Assembly (NCBI GenBank): GCA_004322375.1
Contig: SCUC01000407.1
Span: forward strand, 1-7,119
Length of the DNA stretch: 7,119 nucleotides
From: Bacteroidota bacterium
Lineage (GTDB): Bacteria > Bacteroidota > Ignavibacteria > UBA10030 > SZUA-254
Reading direction: 5' to 3'
The notes beneath the pieces are model-generated. The model was not told the DNA's origin and did not search any database. It saw nothing but the letters and a program-made list of their open reading frames with translations. Numbering within the stretch: the stretch's first letter is position 1; each line of letters opens with the position of its first letter. A program made the position numbers and the translations under genes. Below are positions 1 through 4,830 of the stretch, piece after piece.

Positions 1-10
1 CCCTTCACCC

Positions 11-56
11 ATTGAAACAAATCTATTCAGAAAAATATTTGAAAGCAAACTACAAC
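11..56 (-). repeat. Complete 46-nt CRISPR repeat
   Basis: This is the intact repeat copy. Position 10 (C) is also shared with the second copy, so the unit may be 47 nt. In the minus-strand sense it carries CAAAT near its middle and ATTTG towards its 3' end, which could form a weak 5-bp stem. TTTG (46-49) and TAGATTTG (18-25) form an embedded promoter, described separately. Confidence 0.72.
18..49 (-). promoter_or_regulatory. Promoter embedded in the CRISPR repeat (complete copy)
   Basis: On the minus strand the repeat contains TTTG (49-46), 20 nt, then TAGATTTG (25-18). This fits the Bacteroidota vegetative promoter consensus, TTTG near -33 and TAnnTTTG near -7. Transcription would begin around positions 10-13, at the boundary with the spacer to the left. 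Repeat-embedded promoters are known from Neisseria type II-C arrays. Here the claim rests on motif match and spacing alone. Confidence 0.5.
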
Positions 57-86
57 TAATCCGTTCCCGTTCTTTCTCCTCCGCTC
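57..86 (-). other. CRISPR spacer, 30 nt
   Basis: This is the unique sequence between the two repeats. On the presumed crRNA strand it is purine-rich, starting GAGCGGAGGAG. It has no second copy in this window, so the target is unknown. The 30-nt length is the standard spacer length of type II systems. Confidence 0.65.
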
Positions 87-132
87 ATTGAAACAAATCT
101 ATTCAGAAAAATATTTGAAAGCAAACTCCTAT
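87..132 (-). repeat. Degenerate terminal CRISPR repeat
   Basis: The first 41 nt (87-127) are identical to the left copy. The last five bases (128-132) read CCTAT instead of ACAAC, so the GTTGT that would start the minus-strand repeat is lost. A decayed last repeat is a usual mark of one end of an array. If crRNA is read leftward, as the GTTGTAG end suggests, this is the upstream end of the array. Confidence 0.68.
94..125 (-). promoter_or_regulatory. Promoter embedded in the degenerate CRISPR repeat
   Basis: The same TTTG (125-122) and TAGATTTG (101-94) elements are intact in the decayed copy, with 20 nt between them. Expected initiation is at about 86-89, so the transcript would begin with the spacer at 86-57. 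The damage to this repeat lies entirely outside the promoter. Confidence 0.5.
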
Positions 133-134
133 GT

Positions 135-156
135 CCGACTGCGTGGACGCAGTCGG
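135..156. other. Perfect 9-bp GC-rich hairpin beside the array
   Basis: CCGACTGCG (135-143) pairs perfectly with CGCAGTCGG (148-156) around a TGGA loop. On the + strand the nearest T run is TTTTT at 169-173, too distant for a classic intrinsic terminator. On the minus strand no T run follows. It may be a boundary structure, a weak + strand terminator, or part of an unrecognised RNA. Its role is unknown. Confidence 0.5.
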
Positions 157-183
157 GAGCGTATTAAGTTTTTGAAACTACCC

Positions 184-189
184 TATAAT
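184..189 (+). promoter_or_regulatory. Possible -10 element for purU
   Basis: TATAAT, continuing into TTG, lies 81 nt before the chosen purU start in an AT-rich stretch. I see no convincing -35 or -33 element at the expected distance. The support is therefore a single hexamer. Confidence 0.22.
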
Positions 190-270
190 TTGTACATTTA
201 CTACCAAGCATCTCTTAGCAAAATCCGGAGAGCTTTTTTCCTTTTTCATTTTTACTTTTTACTTGATGAA

Positions 271-1131
271 ATGAATTCCATTATTTTTTTGATTGATTGC
301 CCCGATAGAAAAGGGTTAGTTTCCAGCATCAGCACGTTTTTTTATGAGCTGGGCTTTAACATCATTCATTGCCAGCAATATACGGACGTGCAGCGCAACC
401 AGTATTTCATGCGGTTAAAGCTGGATATGCGCACGCTGCAAATGTCGCGCAAGGAGCTGGAGGAAAAATTCTCTGCGTTTGGAGCAACCTACAAGCTCAA
501 CTGGTCGGTGCATTATTCCGATTACGTGCAGAAAGTCGCTCTCCTTGTAACAAAAGCGCCGCATTGCCTGTACGATTTGCTCGTGCGCCAGCAGGAAGGC
601 GAGCTGCAATGTGAAGTGCCGCTCATTATCGGCAATCATCCGACCTTAGAGCATATAGCAGATAAGTTTCGGGTTCCGTTTTATTGCCTTCCTGTCACGC
701 CTGAGACAAGACCTCAGCAGGAAGAAACCATGCGGAAGCTCCTCAAGCAAAATCATATTGACCTTGTGGTTCTGGCGCGGTATATGCAGGTGCTTTCTAA
801 AGAACTTGTGGCCGAGTATGCGGGGAGAGTGATAAACATTCATCACGCATTTTTGCCGGCATTCCAGGGGGCAAGCCCCTACCAGCAAGCATACGAACGT
901 GGAGTAAAAATGATTGGAGCGACAGCCCACTACGCCAACGCGGAATTAGATGAAGGTCCCATCATCGAGCAGGACGTCGAGCGCGTCAATCACGAGCAGA
1001 CTATCGAAGAGCTTTCGCGCATGGGAAGCGATATTGAACGGATCGTGCTTGCCCGCGCCGTTAAAGCGCATCTAGAGCATCGGATAATCGTCTCCGGTAA
1101 ACGGACGATTGTGTTTTCAACGGGAGTATAA
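271..1131 (+). CDS. purU: Formyltetrahydrofolate deformylase PurU
   Basis: This cytosolic enzyme hydrolyses 10-formyltetrahydrofolate to formate and tetrahydrofolate, balancing the one-carbon pool and supplying formate for purine synthesis. The 286-aa product matches the usual family length of about 280. An N-terminal ACT domain (residues 1-80, with CPDRKGLV at 10-17) is followed by a formyltransferase-type catalytic domain. The Asn-His-Asp triad is visible as Asn189 and His191 in VINIHHAFLPAF and Asp227 in LDEGPI. The first residue after the histidine pair is Ala, where many homologues have Ser. The frame stays open upstream to a TTG at 88, but that extension is encoded by the CRISPR repeat and AT-rich leader, so I start at ATG 271, where ACT homology begins. 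There is no Shine-Dalgarno sequence. It stands alone on its strand and converges on aroK. Confidence 0.95.
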   Translation: MNSIIFLIDCPDRKGLVSSISTFFYELGFNIIHCQQYTDVQRNQYFMRLKLDMRTLQMSRKELEEKFSAFGATYKLNWSVHYSDYVQKVALLVTKAPHCLYDLLVRQQEGELQCEVPLIIGNHPTLEHIADKFRVPFYCLPVTPETRPQQEETMRKLLKQNHIDLVVLARYMQVLSKELVAEYAGRVINIHHAFLPAFQGASPYQQAYERGVKMIGATAHYANAELDEGPIIEQDVERVNHEQTIEELSRMGSDIERIVLARAVKAHLEHRIIVSGKRTIVFSTGV

Positions 1132-1137
1132 CCAGTA

Positions 1138-1166
1138 GTAGCAATGGGTATAGAAACCACCGCTAC
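1138..1166. terminator. Weak stem-loop between convergent purU and aroK
   Basis: GTAGC (1138-1142) pairs with GCTAC (1162-1166), with a possible inner TGG/CCA pairing. It sits in the 61-bp gap between the two facing stop codons, where a bidirectional terminator would be expected. There is no T run on either side, so termination is a guess from position. Confidence 0.28.
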
Positions 1167-1192
1167 ATGAAGGTCTTTCTAATATCCACTAA

Positions 1193-1744
1193 TCACTCAT
1201 CAATATGCTTGCGGATGCTTTTGATAATTCTGTCAACGGTAAAGGCTATCGCGACATCGCCAACCTCAATCGTAATATCCGCTTGCGAGTAGAATGGTTC
1301 CCGTTTCGCGAGAAGGGCGCGAATACGCTCGCGGAGAGCATCGTCGGTAAGAACAATTCCTTTCTCATCATGAAGCATGGGTCTCGTTTCTTTGCGTTTT
1401 ACCCTGCGAAGTATTACCTCTGGCGTTGTTTTCAAATAGACCAACAGTCCAGAAGATTTGATAATGTCTAGGTTATCGCCAATCGTAATCGTTCCTCCAC
1501 CAAGCGCAACAATAATATTTTCTTCCTGCTTTGTTTGTAGCAGGATTGTATGTTCTTTTTCTCTAAAGTACGATTCCCCATGAATACGGAACATTTCTGA
1601 AATCGTCATGTTGTTGAGACGTTCGATTTCTGCGTCGAGATCGAGAACGGTATATCCGAGAACATTGGCAAGGAGAGGCGCAAGCGTGCTTTTTCCGCTT
1701 CCCATAAATCCCGTGAGGTAAATCTTGTTTTGTCGTTCAACCAT
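1193..1744 (-). CDS. aroK: Shikimate kinase
   Basis: This cytosolic enzyme phosphorylates shikimate at the 3-hydroxyl using ATP, the fifth step from DAHP towards chorismate. The 183-aa product is a normal length for the family. The P-loop GFMGSGKST is at residues 12-20, followed by the DLD pair (Asp34, Asp36). Arg60 in the YFRE segment and the GGG at 81-83 are the expected shikimate-binding residues. RPML (120-123) lies in the lid, and Arg147 in REPFY is the usual late arginine. The ATG lies 17 bp after the stop of the upstream barrel gene, so it is probably the last gene of a ppiD-omp-aroK transcript. The upstream sequence has no Shine-Dalgarno match. aroK versus aroL cannot be distinguished by sequence; aroK is used as the default. 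Confidence 0.93.
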   Translation of the reverse strand: MVERQNKIYLTGFMGSGKSTLAPLLANVLGYTVLDLDAEIERLNNMTISEMFRIHGESYFREKEHTILLQTKQEENIIVALGGGTITIGDNLDIIKSSGLLVYLKTTPEVILRRVKRKETRPMLHDEKGIVLTDDALRERIRALLAKREPFYSQADITIEVGDVAIAFTVDRIIKSIRKHIDE

Positions 1745-1761
1745 GAACGGGAGGATACTTG

Positions 1762-2475
1762 TTAAAACCTGTACGCAATTCCTGCATTCACCAATATTCC
1801 ATCAATGCTGATGCGTGACCGAAAGGGAAGATTATCGTTCGGCAATGGAGTGCCGGAAACATACGTCGGCTGCGGAAACACGTTTGTAGATTCGAATTGA
1901 ACTTCTCTGAATTTCACTTCGCTCCTGAGAACTAAGAATGGCAGCAGGTCAACTTCAAAACCGCTCAGGACATGAATTCCAAAACCCGGCTTTCTCTCAA
2001 CAACTTGCGAGACAAACGAGGCGTAGGCATAAAGACGTTCCCCGAAATAAGCGCCAACACCGCCCCCCATATACATCCTGAATGATTCGCTGTTAAACGG
2101 AATGCAAAAATAGCCGGTCAACTCGACGGGGAAAGCAACATATCCATCATCGGCAATTACTATTGCTCCATTACTATCCTGAATTTCCAACCGTTCGCGA
2201 ACCTTGAGGTATTCAGCGCTCAACCCGATATACAACGAGTTACCTTTGAGGGTTCTCCGGAAATCAATGCCTATTCCCCACACTCCGTTTATCGGAAGAG
2301 ATTGATTCCTGCTAATTTCATCAGCGTCATAAGGATTGAAAAAGAGTCGTGATGACGTAGTAATAGAACCATGTATTGAAACGGTGTACGAACGCTCCTG
2401 AGCATGAAGCATCGTAAAACAAAAAACCATCATCGCTGCTTTGATGATGGTTTTGATTTGAAACGATAATTTCAT
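1762..2475 (-). CDS. Outer-membrane beta-barrel protein, function unknown
   Basis: The 237-aa product has a clear N-terminal signal peptide: a lysine-bearing start (MKLSFQIK), a hydrophobic core, and probable cleavage after LHAQ near residue 26. The rest alternates polar and hydrophobic residues in strand-like segments with a glycine-rich stretch (MYMGGGVGAYFGE). It ends in the aromatic residue Phe (GIAYRF), a typical outer-membrane barrel ending recognised by the BAM machinery. This looks like a small porin-like or OmpA-type barrel of eight to ten strands. The substrate cannot be told. A GTG at 2484 would add three residues, but I prefer the ATG at 2475, which gives a standard signal peptide. 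The gene lies 55 bp after ppiD and 17 bp before aroK on the same strand. Its signal-peptide codons contain a terminator-like hairpin, listed separately. Confidence 0.75.
   Translation of the reverse strand: MKLSFQIKTIIKAAMMVFCFTMLHAQERSYTVSIHGSITTSSRLFFNPYDADEISRNQSLPINGVWGIGIDFRRTLKGNSLYIGLSAEYLKVRERLEIQDSNGAIVIADDGYVAFPVELTGYFCIPFNSESFRMYMGGGVGAYFGERLYAYASFVSQVVERKPGFGIHVLSGFEVDLLPFLVLRSEVKFREVQFESTNVFPQPTYVSGTPLPNDNLPFRSRISIDGILVNAGIAYRF
2416..2454 (-). promoter_or_regulatory. Terminator-like hairpin inside the signal-peptide codons of the barrel gene
   Basis: On the minus strand AAAACCATCATC (2454-2443 complement) and GATGATGGTTTT (2434-2423 complement) form a perfect 12-bp stem with an 8-nt loop. 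The right arm runs directly into a T-rich tail (six T, G, four T) down to about 2416. It begins 21 nt after the start codon. The shape is that of an intrinsic terminator or attenuator, although the stem has only five G-C pairs. The bases also encode the ordinary hydrophobic run IKTIIKAAMMVFCF, so chance is possible. Confidence 0.35.
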
Positions 2476-2530
2476 ACCTGTCACATTGAGATACTATCCT
2501 GGAAGTCCTGAGCGTGATACCGTAGCAGGG

Positions 2531-4639
2531 TTATCTATACCACATATCTCTGTTATCAACAATCTCAGCAGATTTTTTAAGCTTGGAAGTCCACTCCGTA
2601 ATAAGAGAATTTCTACGCTCGGATATCAATTGAGTCCTCAGATTATTCTTTTGTGCATTGTAGGCGGCAGTATCGAGCGTAGATTTACTCAAGAGCTTCA
2701 CTATATACCAACCACGTTGCCCTTCAATCGGTTCCGAGATTGTGCCGACATTCATCATTGAAATAGCGCCGTTGAATTTAATATCTCTCCCGACATTGGG
2801 AATAAATCCGCTTATCGTGAATTGTCTTAAGTTTTGAACAGAATGCCCCGGTTTAATGCTTGCAATCTTCATCAGGCTGTCAGTCGGTGAGAACTGTTTG
2901 CGAATATCAGCCACCATGCCTTTAATTTTTTCCATCTTCTTTTCACGCCGGATGCGCGGCTCGAGGGTGGCTTTCAATTCCGAAACCGGCGGCACACCTG
3001 CATCCCGGACATCGGAAATCATAAACACGCCGTACCCGCTATTGGGAAGTGAAACTACTTCACTGATATCGCCGACCTGCCCGCTAAATGCTAGCTTATT
3101 CAACCCCGGATGAGAACCTACTCCAGGAATGAATGCGTCTTTCTGGAACGGTTGCGTTTCAGAAATTGTGTAATTATTTTCCATGGCGGTTTTTATAAAT
3201 TCGCCACTCTCCTTCGCCACATACGCAAAATCTTCCGCTTGTTGATAGCTTGCTTCCCGTGTTGCAGAGCTTACCCGGACTTGCATATGAATATCGGCAA
3301 TTTTTACCTCTTGCTTGCTTCGGCCAACCACCTTGATTATATGGTAGCCGAACTGGGTTTTCACCGGACCTACAATTTGCCCGACTTTCGCCTTCACGAC
3401 AGCATCTTCAAACGGTTTCACCATCCTGCCTGTTCCAAACCATCCTAAGTCACCGCCAATTGAAGCGGAACCATCCTTTGAATATGTTGCTGCAAGCTGC
3501 GCAAAATCTTCGCCTGCTTTCGTCTTGGCAAATACATCTTTTGCTTCTTTCAACGCTTTTACGCTGTCGTTATTCTCGATATTGATGAGAATATGGCTTG
3601 CGCGGTTAAACTCTTCATTTCCATCACGAAATTCTAACACCTTTACAAGATGAAAGCCATCCTGCTCCTTTAACGGACCGATAATATCCCCCACAGCAGC
3701 AGAAAATACAGCGTTCTCTTTTTCTTTGCTTAACTCGCCATGCTTGAAAAATGATTCAGAGATTGGTGTTTCGGAATATGTTTTTGCAAGCTCAAGAAAA
3801 TCTGCTCCTTCTCCAGCACGACGTTTGATATCTTCAAGGTCATCTGTAACGGCATCCGTATCACCCTTCGCCGGTAACACGTTGAAGCTCACGTATTTGA
3901 ACTTCCTGGTAGCTTCCTGCTTGAATTCAACCGAGTTATCATTAAGGAAACTCTGCATTTCCTGCTCGGTTACAGGAACCTCTTCATCCTTTACCATGGT
4001 ATTGGGATCAAACAGAATACAGTCTGCGTCGTATTTAATATTCTGGTCAATGAATTTTTGTAGAACTTCAGATTCGGCGACGCGGGCGCCTGCCGCAATC
4101 ACGCTTTGTAACTTTTCTCGCAACCGTTGCTTACGAAGAAAATCTTCAACGCGAATCCAGATGGGAGCGTTTTGAGGATTCTGAATGGCGCTTTCATACC
4201 CCTGGCGATTGAAATTCCCTAAGGAATCGGTAAACTGTTGACGTAAAAAGGCAGGTGGATTATCACCGCGAACCCAATCAACAATTTCTTGATTTGTTAC
4301 AGTGATTCCCAGTCTTTCTATTTCATCTTCAAATATTTTCTCTTCAACGAGTTGCGTCCAGATTTGGTCTCTGATCGCCCGGAGTTGATTTTCATCCGGT
4401 TCGTTGCCGGTTTGAGCTTTCTGATTTTCTGCCGTCTGGCGAACTAACTCGGCAAAATCTTTAGCAAGAATACTATGTCCATTGATTTTCCCGATTTCTT
4501 GAGCTTCAACGCTACGTTGTGCGCTTTTTCGCCCTCCGAGGTCCATTCCCCAGTCGAGAACAATATAAACGACAAAAACACCTGCAAATACTGCAAATGT
4601 TCTGGTCATGTTCTCACGGATTTTAGTCATTAAAGGCAT
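2531..4639 (-). CDS. ppiD: PpiD-like membrane-anchored peptidyl-prolyl cis-trans isomerase / periplasmic chaperone
   Basis: The 702-aa protein has a short cytoplasmic N-terminus (MPLMTKIREN), one membrane segment (about residues 13-29), then a periplasmic domain. Residues about 48-200 resemble the helical SurA/PpiD N-terminal chaperone domain. The best parvulin (rotamase) domain is at about 345-438, with ASHIL, GGDLGWF and GYHIIKV. A degenerate parvulin-like unit precedes it (about 245-337), and two further partial ones follow (about 503-544 and 612-650). PpiD proteins sit near the Sec translocon and help emerging envelope proteins fold, consistent with the barrel gene next in line. Length is slightly above the roughly 620 aa of E. 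coli PpiD. ATG 4639 is chosen; ATG 4630 is an alternative. Neither has a Shine-Dalgarno sequence. It is the first gene of a probable three-gene operon. Confidence 0.88.
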   Translation of the reverse strand: MPLMTKIRENMTRTFAVFAGVFVVYIVLDWGMDLGGRKSAQRSVEAQEIGKINGHSILAKDFAELVRQTAENQKAQTGNEPDENQLRAIRDQIWTQLVEEKIFEDEIERLGITVTNQEIVDWVRGDNPPAFLRQQFTDSLGNFNRQGYESAIQNPQNAPIWIRVEDFLRKQRLREKLQSVIAAGARVAESEVLQKFIDQNIKYDADCILFDPNTMVKDEEVPVTEQEMQSFLNDNSVEFKQEATRKFKYVSFNVLPAKGDTDAVTDDLEDIKRRAGEGADFLELAKTYSETPISESFFKHGELSKEKENAVFSAAVGDIIGPLKEQDGFHLVKVLEFRDGNEEFNRASHILINIENNDSVKALKEAKDVFAKTKAGEDFAQLAATYSKDGSASIGGDLGWFGTGRMVKPFEDAVVKAKVGQIVGPVKTQFGYHIIKVVGRSKQEVKIADIHMQVRVSSATREASYQQAEDFAYVAKESGEFIKTAMENNYTISETQPFQKDAFIPGVGSHPGLNKLAFSGQVGDISEVVSLPNSGYGVFMISDVRDAGVPPVSELKATLEPRIRREKKMEKIKGMVADIRKQFSPTDSLMKIASIKPGHSVQNLRQFTISGFIPNVGRDIKFNGAISMMNVGTISEPIEGQRGWYIVKLLSKSTLDTAAYNAQKNNLRTQLISERRNSLITEWTSKLKKSAEIVDNRDMWYR

Positions 4640-4687
4640 GATATACCAACTTACAGTGTAGAATAATTCTTAAATATTAGGATTGAT

Positions 4688-4716
4688 AATATACAAGAAA
4701 ATCAGTTTATAAGCAA
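4688..4716 (-). promoter_or_regulatory. Candidate promoter for ppiD-omp-aroK
   Basis: On the minus strand TTGCTT (4716-4711) and TATATT (4693-4688) are separated by 17 nt. TTTG (4717-4714) also fits a Bacteroidota -33 element. Transcription would begin near 4681, giving a leader of about 40 nt. The element lies in the only intergenic gap upstream of ppiD. Confidence 0.45.
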
Positions 4717-4755
4717 AGGAGAATGGATTCACCAAAGAGAATTTTAAATAAGTGT

Positions 4756-4785
4756 TTGAATTCTCGGAAAAATTTTATTTATATT
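4756..4785 (+). promoter_or_regulatory. Candidate promoter for the TPR gene
   Basis: TTGAAT (4756-4761) and TATATT (4780-4785) are 18 nt apart. TTTG at 4755-4758 and TATATTG resemble, but do not exactly match, the Bacteroidota TTTG / TAnnTTTG pair. Transcription would start near 4792, about 40 nt before the ATG. It is arranged back to back with the ppiD promoter candidate. Confidence 0.4.
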
Positions 4786-4791
4786 GTCAAA

Positions 4792-4807
4792 AGCATGAAT
4801 TTATGCT
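4792..4807 (+). other. Small inverted repeat in the TPR gene leader
   Basis: AGCAT (4792-4796) pairs with ATGCT (4803-4807) around a 6-nt AT-rich loop. It is 23 nt before the TPR start, at the predicted 5' end of the transcript. It could be a small mRNA hairpin or an operator half-site pair. The short stem makes chance likely. Confidence 0.2.
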
Positions 4808-4830
4808 GAATTATTGAATTTGTTTTTATA

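Larger units (their letters stand above)
1..132 (-). CRISPR. Right-hand end of a CRISPR array, probably type II-C (clipped by the window)
   Basis: A 42-nt sequence occurs twice without a mismatch (10-51 and 86-127) with a period of 76 nt. The left copy continues with ACAAC (52-56). On the minus strand the full unit is therefore 46 nt, begins GTTGTAGTTTGCTTTCAAAT and ends CAAT, leaving a 30-nt spacer (57-86). A 46/30 split is typical of Bacteroidota type II-C arrays. From memory, a Bacteroides II-C repeat begins GTTGTGATTTGCTTTCAAAT, which matches 18 of the first 20 bases, and the Neisseria II-C repeat also begins GTTGTAG and ends ACAAT. Positions 1-10 would be the end of the next spacer, so the array continues to the left. 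There is no cas gene or recognisable tracrRNA in the window. With only two repeats visible, a simple duplicated segment cannot be fully excluded. Confidence 0.75.

Noticed and set aside
10..127. Insertion-sequence ends or target-site duplications as the source of the 42-nt direct repeat
   Set aside because: There is no transposase and no inverted ends, and the 46/30-nt geometry with GTTGTAG...CAAT fits CRISPR better.
128..270. Small protein gene or tRNA between the array and purU
   Set aside because: No cloverleaf, no codon-biased frame and no start context; only a hairpin and AT-rich leader are seen.
415..930. Antisense open frames across purU (415-639 and 646-930, minus)
   Set aside because: They mirror the codon structure of purU and have no recognisable domain or start context.
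3726..4175. 149-codon + strand frame opposite ppiD
   Set aside because: It is a serine/cysteine-rich shadow of a well-supported gene with no family resemblance.
4715..4809. 28-codon + strand open frame (ATG 4723) preceded by AAAGGAGA
   Set aside because: The Shine-Dalgarno-like run ends one base before the ATG, too close to work. The frame overlaps the TPR promoter candidate, and the peptide resembles nothing I know.
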